Made by a program: the position numbers and the translations under genes | Notes under the pieces: generated by a model | Told to the model about the DNA's origin: nothing | Databases searched by the model: none | Seen by the model: the letters and a program-made list of their open reading frames with translations, nothing else | DNA from: Saprospiraceae bacterium | Lineage (GTDB): Bacteria > Bacteroidota > Bacteroidia > Chitinophagales > Saprospiraceae | Reading direction: 5' to 3' | Length of the DNA: 64,000 nt | Assembly: GCA_026129545.1 (NCBI GenBank) | Contig: JAHCHX010000003.1 | Span: forward strand, 62,001-126,000 | In this document: positions 27,170 to 35,899 of the stretch, piece after piece | How the letters are laid out: every line of letters begins with the position of its first letter | Position numbering within the stretch: position 1 is the stretch's first letter

Positions 27170-29080
27170 CTATTGGCCCGGCAAGGCCGAGTTGTTCACA
27201 TCCCCCACTTTTAGCCCTTTAAAATTGACGTTTGGGAAATCGCCTTGAAGGTTCGGAATCGTGATGCTCTCCGGCGGGAGGTTTCCAGAGAATGGCATGG
27301 CGGGGTCGGAAAAAGTGGCGGTGGCCGGGAAGAAGCGCCACGCGGGGAGGTTGGGCAGTTTTTGGTAAATGCCGAGAATGAGCTTGCGAATCTCGACCAC
27401 ATCGAAGGTGGTCACCGAGTTGCTTTTGTTGGCATCGGCGGCGATGGTCTTCCACGGCGAATCGAATGGCTCAAGTCCCAAGATATGCCTCGAAATAAGC
27501 AACAAATCAAAGGTGCTCACGCCGTTCAAGTCGCTGGTGTCGTACGATGGCTTGATGACATAACTGTTTCCGAGCGGCATATCGTCAAACTGGTAATGCC
27601 CCGAATCATCCGTCAGAATCGTTGCGTTGCCCCCTCCCGTGATGGTGACCTTCACACCGGGCATGGGCAGCCCCCAATGCGTTTGCACGGTGCCGGAAAT
27701 GGAAAAAGTGGGTGGTGTGGGTTGCGGGTAGCCATTGAGCGTGGAGGGGTTGAGGTTTCCGGTGTCGAGCCAGTCTCGGAGGCGCGTTTGTGGGCTGGCA
27801 CCTTGGCTCCATGAAAAATCGAACCGCCCCCAATAGGTGACGTTGTCGAGACAGGGGTCAAATTGGTTGCGGCTGCCGCCGTGGAGCTGACCGATGATGC
27901 GTTTATTGGGGTCAAACAATGGGCTGCCTGACGAGCCTTGTTGGAAAATGCCAAAATCGGGTGCCACCTTCCAGTGGCTGTAGGCGGGACTGATGCCAAA
28001 AATGCCGCCCCAGTTGAGCGCCTGCGGATGGATGACTGCTTCCGCCGTGTCCACCGATATTTTTTTGATGTCGCCCGCCGGATGATGGATGAACGTGCTG
28101 TGGTTGACCCCCGTCGTGTCGCGGCTCCAACCATTGAACCATAGGCCATAATTGCCCGGCAGGGGGCTTAGCCGGAGGAGCATGAAATCTGTTTCGGCTC
28201 GAAAAGCAATGCGCTCGCAACCCAACACGGATTTGAAGGCAGGCTCGCTAGGCGGGTTGGCACAGCCGGGTGCCTCATAGTCGAAATCGAAAATCCAAAA
28301 ATCGAAGTTGGGGTTTTGGCCAATCAATTGGCAGTGGTGCGCACTCAAAAAGTAAGGCTCCGCAGTGCCGGCGGTGTTGGCAATCAACGTGCCCGAACAC
28401 CAGCCGAGCCCATTGGAAAATACCATGAGAATGCGTGCCACGCCCCTTTTTTCACTTTGCCATCCGGCACCCTGAGGGCAGTTGACGTTTATGTTGCAAG
28501 GCAGGGCATCCCCAAAATCGAGCAATCCGGCAGGCTCATAAGCCACGTCCACGCGATGCAGGTGCAATTGGGTTTGCCCTTTCGCATCTGCTGGCTCAAA
28601 ATACTCGAGGCGCACCGTAGCGCCGGGCAGCAGCCCGATGGTGAATTTGCCGGAAGGGACACAGCTTCGCTCCGTGTAAGCGCCTTTCACCGTTTTCCCA
28701 TCGGGCGTGTAGGCAAACAAGCGGCCTCCAGCGGGCAACCGGAACTGGTCGAACAACAAGGCCAGCCCCAACGCGCCGGGCGATTGCACCTCGCACTGCC
28801 ACACGCGAGCGCCATTGGGCAGGGTGGTCCATGTGCCGTCTTTTTCCATGGAAATATCCGCCGTCATCGGTGCCGCAAAACGCTCTTGACCGGGCGTGTC
28901 AGCATCTTCTTTGCGAGCCTTTTGCACATCCAAGACGGGCAAAACAACCGTCGCGGGTGTTTTTTGCGACAAAAGCGATTGATAGTCGGGCGAGAAAGCC
29001 AAAGGCATGCCTCCGTCGCTGATTTGGGCTTCGGCAAAGAGTCCGAGGAATAGGGCGAGCAGGGTAAAATGTTTTCTCAT
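27170..29080 (-). CDS. Secreted lysyl-endopeptidase-like serine protease with dockerin-like tail
   Basis: 636 residues with a signal peptide (MRKHFTLLALFLGLFAEAQ). Residues 190-420 form a trypsin-fold domain close to lysyl endopeptidase: His249 in FLSAHHC, Asp298 in AETDFMLLRL and Ser384 in QGSSGSPLF, with several cysteines around them. A carboxypeptidase-regulatory-like beta-sandwich follows (about 460-520, SGTVQTHWGLPMPGVKVTI), then two dockerin-like motifs (GVSTFDLLLISRHILGLEPF and SNSVTTFDVVEIRKLILG). The protein stops at GDVNNSALPGQ, where relatives continue into more domains. No T9SS sorting domain is visible, unlike neighbouring exoproteins. Confidence 0.88.
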   Translation of the reverse strand: MRKHFTLLALFLGLFAEAQISDGGMPLAFSPDYQSLLSQKTPATVVLPVLDVQKARKEDADTPGQERFAAPMTADISMEKDGTWTTLPNGARVWQCEVQSPGALGLALLFDQFRLPAGGRLFAYTPDGKTVKGAYTERSCVPSGKFTIGLLPGATVRLEYFEPADAKGQTQLHLHRVDVAYEPAGLLDFGDALPCNINVNCPQGAGWQSEKRGVARILMVFSNGLGWCSGTLIANTAGTAEPYFLSAHHCQLIGQNPNFDFWIFDFDYEAPGCANPPSEPAFKSVLGCERIAFRAETDFMLLRLSPLPGNYGLWFNGWSRDTTGVNHSTFIHHPAGDIKKISVDTAEAVIHPQALNWGGIFGISPAYSHWKVAPDFGIFQQGSSGSPLFDPNKRIIGQLHGGSRNQFDPCLDNVTYWGRFDFSWSQGASPQTRLRDWLDTGNLNPSTLNGYPQPTPPTFSISGTVQTHWGLPMPGVKVTITGGGNATILTDDSGHYQFDDMPLGNSYVIKPSYDTSDLNGVSTFDLLLISRHILGLEPFDSPWKTIAADANKSNSVTTFDVVEIRKLILGIYQKLPNLPAWRFFPATATFSDPAMPFSGNLPPESITIPNLQGDFPNVNFKGLKVGDVNNSALPGQ

Positions 29081-29237
29081 AAGATGCGGGAAGGATTGGT
29101 GATGCTGGATTTTTGAAAAAAATCAGGCCAAAAATAAAAAAGGCGGCTGAATGGGCCACATTGATTTTATATCCTGCCTCGCCAAAATTGGTCGGATGAC
29201 CATGATGACATCCTCGATTTTGAACGAATCGCGCTTT

Positions 29238-29265
29238 CAACCATGCTGAAAACTTGGTGGCGCGA
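29238..29265 (+). repeat. Solo arm of the palindromic element seen at 49.3 kb
   Basis: These 28 bases match 49315-49342 at 26 positions (core CCATGCTGAAAACTTGG). No facing second arm is present here, so it looks like a remnant. The rest of the 29081-29415 gap contains this arm, an imperfect repeat CAGCnATTCTCGnTTTGT (about 29267 and 29380) and a terminator. Confidence 0.6.
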
Positions 29266-29304
29266 CAGCTATTCTCGGTTTGTAAGAGGCGTCATCTTTT
29301 GAGG

Positions 29305-29346
29305 AACAAAAAAGGTGACATCTCGATCTGTTTTTGAGATGTCGCC
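29305..29346 (-). terminator. Terminator of the 29416 gene
   Basis: An 11-bp stem with one G-U pair (29314-29324 with 29336-29346) is followed on the minus strand by TTTTTTGTT. It lies 70 bases after the stop of the paralogue ending at 29416. Confidence 0.75.
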
Positions 29347-29415
29347 CCTCCATGCTTCCGGGACGACACCTCAGAACCCGACAAAGCGAGAATCGCTGGT
29401 GGTGGGAGGGATAAT

Positions 29416-30930
29416 TTAATGCAGGACAACAATCTTTTTGCGCTCAAAGTAACCTGCGCTATTTTGTATTATCCCATAATAGATACCGCTAGGAATATTG
29501 AAAACACTCACAGAGAGTTGATTGACAAAGGACTGCCTATGAATGATTTTGCTTTCTAAATCATAAAGAATAAACTCCCCTTCAAAAGGAGCATTGGCAT
29601 CTATAAAGATGAAATCAGTTGCTGGGTTAGGCCAGACAGATAATTTTATCGGCGCATCAATTAGGGGTGGAAGAAGCGTCACCGTCTGGCACCACAGCGT
29701 GTCCAAGCACCCGTCGTTGGTCACCTTCACCAGCCAGCAATACTTCGTGTTGCCCTCGTTGGTGGTGCCGCCCGCCACGATGCTCCCGCTCGATAGCACG
29801 CCCACGCCGCCGAAAAAGCCGCTGTTGGTGTAGTAGAGCGGCAGGAAGGGCGCGTTCACCTTGCGCTCCCAGAGGCTGTCGCCACCGGCAGAGAACTTGT
29901 ACAGCCAGCCCACGCGACGGGTGGGGTCGTCGCCGTCTTTCACCAGCGTCTCGCCCGCGCCGATGTAGTGGCCATCGGCCGTGGGGGCAAAATCCCACAG
30001 CGTGATGTAAGATACCAGCGACCGAATGGGGCCGAAATGGCTGACCCACTCGATTTGAAAGTTGGAATCTAATTTTGATAGGGTTGGCTGGAACAATGCG
30101 GTTCCGCTAACAAAGTCAGCCTTATGAAGGCCAAACAAAATTATCCCTCCGTCATTTGTCGGAATGATTTTGCGCACATAGCCAATTTCTGGCTCAATAT
30201 CCGATGCCCAATAATTGAGTTCATTTCCTTCGAGGTCAAAATATAACAAGGATGTAAAACCTGTGTGCGGGTTTATACTGGCTCCCGTCCCGATTCCAGC
30301 AACGTAAATAGAGTCATTGACTTGCTTAATATCCAATATTGAGTTGTTGTAAACACTATATGATAGGTACTTGAACCAAATCGTTTCACCCTGCTTGTCC
30401 ACATATCGGATAAACCCGTCGTTGTAGTAGTCAGGCCGCTGGATGGCACCATATAGAAGATAACCGCCAGATACTTCAATTAGCGTGTAAGCGTAGTTGC
30501 TCAGGTTCACCGTGTCGGGGTATTCCTTGATGAACTCGACCTCGAAGTCGCTGTCTGTTTTTATCAGCACGGCGCTGTTGCTGTAAAATGGTGCGGCTGT
30601 CATCGCGTAGCCCCCGTCGGAAGTCTTGACGATTTTGCCCCAGTGCTTGTCAATACCCAGATGGTCTCCTGAAGAATCAAGTATCAATTTAGTTTTCCAC
30701 ACCTTGCCGGAAGAATCCAATTTTGCGAGCAACAAACCTTGTTGCCAGCTATTGTTGACCAGTTCGTATGCCAAACCATAGCCGATAATGGTGTCATCAG
30801 CTACGAGCATATCCCTGAATTGATTGGTGGGCATCCCAACATCAATTGCCACGTTGAACCCTGTTTGGCAGAGTGCCTTATGTGCAAGCACCAAAAGTAT
30901 AAAAGCGGACAAAAACCGAGTTCCTAACAT
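29416..30930 (-). CDS. T9SS-sorted surface protein, paralogue A
   Basis: 504 residues from the ATG at 30930 (MLGTRFLSAFILLVLAHKAL); an upstream extension to 31005 is rejected. After the signal peptide comes a series of beta-propeller-like repeats with SDGGY/NDGG signatures (KTSDGGYAMTAA, PTNDGGIILFG). The C-terminus (about 430-504) is a T9SS type A sorting domain: VWPNPATDFIFIDANAP, then YDLESKIIHRQSF, IPSGIYYGII and KKIVVLH. Residues about 130-417 are almost identical to the next gene. Function unknown. Confidence 0.85.
   Translation of the reverse strand: MLGTRFLSAFILLVLAHKALCQTGFNVAIDVGMPTNQFRDMLVADDTIIGYGLAYELVNNSWQQGLLLAKLDSSGKVWKTKLILDSSGDHLGIDKHWGKIVKTSDGGYAMTAAPFYSNSAVLIKTDSDFEVEFIKEYPDTVNLSNYAYTLIEVSGGYLLYGAIQRPDYYNDGFIRYVDKQGETIWFKYLSYSVYNNSILDIKQVNDSIYVAGIGTGASINPHTGFTSLLYFDLEGNELNYWASDIEPEIGYVRKIIPTNDGGIILFGLHKADFVSGTALFQPTLSKLDSNFQIEWVSHFGPIRSLVSYITLWDFAPTADGHYIGAGETLVKDGDDPTRRVGWLYKFSAGGDSLWERKVNAPFLPLYYTNSGFFGGVGVLSSGSIVAGGTTNEGNTKYCWLVKVTNDGCLDTLWCQTVTLLPPLIDAPIKLSVWPNPATDFIFIDANAPFEGEFILYDLESKIIHRQSFVNQLSVSVFNIPSGIYYGIIQNSAGYFERKKIVVLH
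29681..30542 (-). repeat. 862-bp near-identical tract, copy A
   Basis: It aligns without gaps to 31263-32124 at a constant offset of 1582 bases. By eye only about seven substitutions exist, clustered near 29741-29752 and 30419-30436. Flanks on both sides diverge abruptly, although they still encode related domains. Confidence 0.95.
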
Positions 30931-30991
30931 ATCGAAGCAAATGATTGATTGGGTTTCAGGCCGTCCTGACACCCAATAATGAGAGAATTCT

Positions 30992-32503
30992 TTAGCGAGA
31001 GACAATGAATTTGACGCTCCCCGTGTTTTCGCCGCAGAGTTTCACGAAGTAAAGGCCTTCCGAAAGCTGGCTGGTGGAGATGCTCATTTGACTGGATTGT
31101 GCAGGGAGGTCTATGGCCAGCACCAAGCGTCCATGAAAGTCAAATACCTGCAACAGCCTTGGCGTCCCAGAGACAGGATAGCCGATGTTTAAGATGTCTT
31201 TTGTCGGGTTGGGGTAAACCCTTACCTCCATCATATCGCCCGGCACCTCCGGCGCGGCGACCACCGTCTGGCACCACAGCGTGTCCAAGCACCCGTCGTT
31301 GGTCACCTTCACCAGCCAGCAGTAGTCGGTGTTGCCCTCGTTGGTGGTGCCGCCCGCCACGATGCTCCCGCTCGATAGCACGCCCACGCCGCCGAAAAAG
31401 CCGCTGTTGGTGTAGTAGAGCGGCAGGAAGGGCGCGTTCACCTTGCGCTCCCAGAGGCTGTCGCCACCGGCAGAGAACTTGTACAGCCAGCCCACGCGAC
31501 GGGTGGGGTCGTCGCCGTCTTTCACCAGCGTCTCGCCCGCGCCGATGTAGTGGCCATCGGCCGTGGGGGCAAAATCCCACAGCGTGATGTAAGATACCAG
31601 CGACCGAATGGGGCCGAAATGGCTGACCCACTCGATTTGAAAGTTGGAATCTAATTTTGATAGGGTTGGCTGGAACAATGCGGTTCCGCTAACAAAGTCA
31701 GCCTTATGAAGGCCAAACAAAATTATCCCTCCGTCATTTGTCGGAATGATTTTGCGCACATAGCCAATTTCTGGCTCAATATCCGATGCCCAATAATTGA
31801 GTTCATTTCCTTCGAGGTCAAAATATAACAAGGATGTAAAACCTGTGTGCGGGTTTATACTGGCTCCCGTCCCGATTCCAGCAACGTAAATAGAGTCATT
31901 GACTTGCTTAATATCCAATATTGAGTTGTTGTAAACACTATATGATAGGTACTTGAACCAAATCGTTTCACCCTGCTTGTCCACATATCGGATAAACCCG
32001 TCGTCATAGTAGTCTGGCCGCTGGATGGCACCATATAGAAGATAACCGCCAGATACTTCAATTAGCGTGTAAGCGTAGTTGCTCAGGTTCACCGTGTCGG
32101 GGTATTCCTTGATGAACTCGACCTGCAGGTTGTTGTTCAACTTTATTAAAAAGGCGCTTTTCCTGCCTACTGTCGCTGCGATAGCGGCATAGCCGCCGTC
32201 GGAGGTCTTGACGATTCCTCCCCAAGCTTTACCAACAGCCAGCGCATCGCCCAATGAATCCAGCACTATATTGGAAGCGAGAACATTTCCAGATGAGTCG
32301 AACTTTGACAACACCACTCCTTGTTTCCATTCGACATTATTGTTGAACCCGATACTGATCCCGGCGATGGTGTCATTATCTAATGTCAGGTGCCTGATGT
32401 CTCCCTGAGGATACTGCAACGGTATAGCTAGGTTAAAGGAGTTCTGTCCGCATACCGGATGAAGCCAGGCGGCAATTAAGAGCATGACAAGCAGCATTTT
32501 CAT
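30992..32503 (-). CDS. T9SS-sorted surface protein, paralogue B
   Basis: 503 residues from the ATG at 32503 (MKMLLVMLLIAAWLHPVCGQ); an upstream ATG at 32545 would add 14 residues. Same architecture as its downstream neighbour: signal peptide, propeller-like repeats (KTSDGGYAAIAAT, PTNDGGIILFG) and a T9SS type A domain of different sequence (VYPNPTKDILNIGYPVSG, FDFHGRLVLAID, LSEGLYFVKLCG). The two genes lie head to tail on one strand, 61 bases apart, and arose by tandem duplication. The 5' and 3' ends have diverged while the middle has been kept nearly identical. Confidence 0.85.
   Translation of the reverse strand: MKMLLVMLLIAAWLHPVCGQNSFNLAIPLQYPQGDIRHLTLDNDTIAGISIGFNNNVEWKQGVVLSKFDSSGNVLASNIVLDSLGDALAVGKAWGGIVKTSDGGYAAIAATVGRKSAFLIKLNNNLQVEFIKEYPDTVNLSNYAYTLIEVSGGYLLYGAIQRPDYYDDGFIRYVDKQGETIWFKYLSYSVYNNSILDIKQVNDSIYVAGIGTGASINPHTGFTSLLYFDLEGNELNYWASDIEPEIGYVRKIIPTNDGGIILFGLHKADFVSGTALFQPTLSKLDSNFQIEWVSHFGPIRSLVSYITLWDFAPTADGHYIGAGETLVKDGDDPTRRVGWLYKFSAGGDSLWERKVNAPFLPLYYTNSGFFGGVGVLSSGSIVAGGTTNEGNTDYCWLVKVTNDGCLDTLWCQTVVAAPEVPGDMMEVRVYPNPTKDILNIGYPVSGTPRLLQVFDFHGRLVLAIDLPAQSSQMSISTSQLSEGLYFVKLCGENTGSVKFIVSR
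31263..32124 (-). repeat. 862-bp near-identical tract, copy B
   Basis: Partner of 29681-30542. Changed residues include NTDYCW here versus NTKYCW there, and YYDDGF here versus YYNDGF there. Confidence 0.95.
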
Positions 32504-32566
32504 GGCAGCAAAAAGTGAAAAGGGTATTGAGCCGAAGCTCAACACCCTGGTAAGTAGTTGACTTTA

Positions 32567-35560
32567 CTATTGAGAAACGACCACTTTTTTACGAAATGGC
32601 AGACCTTGCCCGTGATGAAGTTCGATAAGGTAGATGCCCGGCGTAAAATGGCTGACTTGAACAGAAATTCGCAAAGACTTTTCATACAGCGGAATATCGC
32701 TGACCGTCTGCCCCTGAAGGTTGAAGATGCGCAATCTTCCCTGCTTCGCAAGCATGGGGTATTCTACATGAAGCACGTTAGTGGCCGGGTTGGGATATAT
32801 TGTTAACTCATTTTTCTCACCCAATGGTACAGAAGTTGAAATACTGGGTCGCTCTTCCTCTTCCGAACAATCCGGTCCATACTCTATGCCATTCCTCCAC
32901 AGTATTGCTTCCGACAAAAAGCCCGCCTCGTCGCAATTATTTGTCCATGTTTTTAGTGTTTCGAGGGTCGGATGTGGCAGCTTGTCCAATTGTGTGCCCA
33001 CGGAAAGGTGGGCGCGGAGCGTGTCATATACTTCGCCTAAACGCTCGAACTCATCTTCAGCATCTCCGCTCAATTCGTGTTTGACGGGTATCTGCCCCCA
33101 CAACGTGTCGAAGGCCGCATAATCGCCCGTGAAGAAATGATGGCGGGCCAAGCGTACATCGGTTTGATGGGTTTGTAACAGGCCGAGCCAATGGGTGATG
33201 GAGTCTATTTCGATGTTGAGGGTGTCGAGGCTGTATTGCATCAGCACCCGGCTGCCATCTTGGTTCATGGCGAGGCGCAGTTGCCTGATGGAGTCGACCG
33301 CCGCCGCACGTTGCGCGGAGTCGGTGAGTAAGGGGAAAGCGGCCGTTTTGGTCAGCCATTGCTGGCGGTTTTGGTGGAAATTTGTTGCCCATTCGCTCAC
33401 TTCCGTGCCCGGGCAAGGAAAACACGGCGGCTCCGGGTCGGCGCAGCTCTCGTTGGGCTGACCCACTGGCTCCCTCTCAAACCCTAACACGCAAGGAAAC
33501 CCCGAGCCATCCGGGATGCCGGGGTCTTGTATCGTGTCACCGTTATAGAAGTAGTACGCTATTTCCGGCCCCAGATTTTCGATGGTGCAGTGCGCGGTGT
33601 AGTCGGCGGTGAACGTGTTGCCGGTGGGGCGTATAAGTTGAGTGGATGGGGCCATGTCCCCCTGCACTCTCCTGATGCTGCCGATAATGCGAAAATCGGC
33701 CAAGCCATCGTGGTTTTTATTGGTGTTGCAAAGGTAAAGCAGGCCGTCGCTGTCGTAGCCGTTGTTGCCTGAAGCGCGGTTGCCGATGGTCATTTTGAAG
33801 TATTTGTTGTCGAGGATGGTGTTGCCCAAGCCGTCTTTGAGGTTCACGCAGTCGGTCCCGACCAGTGTCTCGGTCGGGAAGCCCTCGCCATCAAAGTAAA
33901 AATCGTTGCCCGAAAACAGGAAGCCGGTGGTCTCCCCTCTTATCTGCACCCCTATCACTTCTATGGGGAGCGAGGGGCAGGCATCGGGCTTTTTGACCTC
34001 GAAGTTGTTGCCAAAAACGGAAAAGCTGCCGGACGAGAGCAGCTCTATATCCTTGTAACACCCGGTGAAGTTGCTGCCGGACACGGAGAGCGACCCGTTG
34101 GTCTCCGTCAATTTGTCGGCGCGTATGCCGATGTAAAGATTTTCAAAATGACTGGACAGGGACACGCGGAACCCGGCGTTCCGAGCATCTATCCCGATGG
34201 CTCTCAACGAAGGTGCGGGACATTGGGCGCGCAAGTCCCAAAAACGTCCGGAGCGTATGCTCAGCCCCTTTATTGCGTTGAGTTGCAGGAAAGTGGGGCG
34301 CTCCGAGCCTCCCCGGTAATCGTTGGTCACGGAAAAAATGGGGGCGACAAGGCTGCTGCTGTTTTGATAGGTGTATTGGCCGAAGCGAATGCCAATGAGG
34401 TTGTTTTCGAGCCGGGCGCTCGTCAACGTTTTCACGATGCCGCCTCCCGTGCCTCCGCCGGGCGCGTCGGGGTCTTGCACATCAATGGCGCAGCGGGCGT
34501 GTTCTATTTTTCCGCTACCTTCGACGATGACCCGCCCTTGTTTGTTCGGGGATTGAATGGGGTCGAAGGCGTCTCCTTCCACAATGATGCCCTGCCACAT
34601 TTTTCCGCAAGCCCCTGTAATAGTGGACTGAACCCTCAAGGTGGCGCCGGGTTTGACCCTGATGGTAGCCCCGGGCAGCATTTCAAGGGTCGCGCTGATG
34701 ACCAATTCGCCGGACTCAACTATGATGTTGCCCGAAGGGCTTGAGGGATTGACGTTGGGGTAGGTTACAGGCTCCAACACAACATTTGCCAGAGTTGAGG
34801 AAGTTGCTAAGTATGCTCTCATCCTCTTGACTTGTTCAGTTGAAAAAGAGTTTCGGCAAGACCAACTGTCTGCATAGCTCATGTAATTCATGGCCATTGT
34901 ATCCACACCACACATCAAACTGTCAGTTGTTACAGGTGTGTCACAAATGAAATCGCCAGTACAGTGACACGGTGCCTGGCCACCGGGACATGGCAAGGAC
35001 TCATTGCAATTGGACTCAAAAGTGTGTAGAAGCCCAAGCAAATGCCCCATTTCATGCACAAATGCAGTAGTTTCGTTAGCAGGGATACCTCCTTCACTGC
35101 CCCGTATTTCAAAGAAGGTATTTGGGATAGCGTATGCCCATCCCGAAATAAATCCGGTATTGCCAAATATGTAGATATCAATGCCGTCTGAATTAGCGGC
35201 ACCGGATACTAAATCCCGAATAGTGTAGAGTCCCATTATCTGGGTTTCAATCAGATGTGCGTTTTCAGAACCGCAGGCATCATACCCTCCCACAAAAAAA
35301 ATCCCATGCTTATTGAACGCATCGTTTAATAGACTCATGCTGATTTGAGCGCTCGAATCGGCGGCATTCTGATTTATCCATTGATTCTGTGGAGAAGTCA
35401 CAAAATGGATATAAACCTTGAGATGAAATACCCCATGATGTTCCTCATAAGGCCGAACAACATCTTCTTGAAGATAACACTGAGACATGGTGGATTCTGC
35501 AGACGCTAAAAACAGAATCGTGACACTCATTGCTTTTAGAAAAAGGATTGTTTTTCTCAT
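32567..35560 (-). CDS. Secreted M43 (pappalysin-like) metalloprotease with T9SS type A domain
   Basis: 997 residues. Signal peptide (MRKTILFLKAMSVTILFLAS). Catalytic domain at about 40-260: HEMGHLLGLLH (His169, Glu170, His173, His179) fits the metzincin HExxHxxGxxH, and the Met-turn is AMNYMSY (Met227). Conserved cysteines (CDTPVTT, CGVDTM) are as in M43 peptidases. Residues 280-680 look like a right-handed beta-helix (ATIRVKPGATLRVQ, IEVIGVQIRGETTG). A helical spacer follows (about 740-900), then a sorting domain (IYPNPATNVLHVEYPM, FTPGIYLIELHHG). Predicted extracellular protease. Confidence 0.9.
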   Translation of the reverse strand: MRKTILFLKAMSVTILFLASAESTMSQCYLQEDVVRPYEEHHGVFHLKVYIHFVTSPQNQWINQNAADSSAQISMSLLNDAFNKHGIFFVGGYDACGSENAHLIETQIMGLYTIRDLVSGAANSDGIDIYIFGNTGFISGWAYAIPNTFFEIRGSEGGIPANETTAFVHEMGHLLGLLHTFESNCNESLPCPGGQAPCHCTGDFICDTPVTTDSLMCGVDTMAMNYMSYADSWSCRNSFSTEQVKRMRAYLATSSTLANVVLEPVTYPNVNPSSPSGNIIVESGELVISATLEMLPGATIRVKPGATLRVQSTITGACGKMWQGIIVEGDAFDPIQSPNKQGRVIVEGSGKIEHARCAIDVQDPDAPGGGTGGGIVKTLTSARLENNLIGIRFGQYTYQNSSSLVAPIFSVTNDYRGGSERPTFLQLNAIKGLSIRSGRFWDLRAQCPAPSLRAIGIDARNAGFRVSLSSHFENLYIGIRADKLTETNGSLSVSGSNFTGCYKDIELLSSGSFSVFGNNFEVKKPDACPSLPIEVIGVQIRGETTGFLFSGNDFYFDGEGFPTETLVGTDCVNLKDGLGNTILDNKYFKMTIGNRASGNNGYDSDGLLYLCNTNKNHDGLADFRIIGSIRRVQGDMAPSTQLIRPTGNTFTADYTAHCTIENLGPEIAYYFYNGDTIQDPGIPDGSGFPCVLGFEREPVGQPNESCADPEPPCFPCPGTEVSEWATNFHQNRQQWLTKTAAFPLLTDSAQRAAAVDSIRQLRLAMNQDGSRVLMQYSLDTLNIEIDSITHWLGLLQTHQTDVRLARHHFFTGDYAAFDTLWGQIPVKHELSGDAEDEFERLGEVYDTLRAHLSVGTQLDKLPHPTLETLKTWTNNCDEAGFLSEAILWRNGIEYGPDCSEEEERPSISTSVPLGEKNELTIYPNPATNVLHVEYPMLAKQGRLRIFNLQGQTVSDIPLYEKSLRISVQVSHFTPGIYLIELHHGQGLPFRKKVVVSQ

Positions 35561-35735
35561 GGTTCTGCCAAAATTTAGAAATTAGGATAGTGGGACGTGA
35601 ACGCCCTGCTTAGGAAAAAGTGAATGCGAGAGACTTTGTATGCAAAAATACAATTTTTTCTCTGTCGTTGCACGTCTTCGCCAACGACAATTCCACCAAT
35701 ACCCTCCTCTGGGCGAACGCATCAGAATGGCACAA

Positions 35736-35858
35736 ACCTCGGAGAGGTAAAATGTTGGTAGTAGAATGTTTTCTACGATGGACATTTGACCTCTCCGAGG
35801 TCATGGTAATTATCACAAAAACACACCATTTCTACCAACATTTGACCTCTCCGAGGTC
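35736..35858. repeat. Cluster of three ACCTCGGAGAGGT-type palindromes
   Basis: Palindromic cores lie at 35736-35748, 35788-35802 and 35844-35858. The last two are part of a perfect 21-bp direct repeat (35782-35802 and 35838-35858). The first and third also form a 26-bp inverted repeat with one mismatch (35736-35761 with 35832-35857). They fill most of the 35561-35899 gap, which holds no gene. Confidence 0.85.
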
Positions 35859-35899
35859 GGTTGTATTTTGATGCGTTTGCCCTGCCCTGCTCCCACTCT

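Noticed and set aside
29681..30005. Plus-strand arginine/serine-rich frames opposite both paralogues
   Set aside because: They are duplicated only because the sense tract is duplicated and have no protein-like composition.
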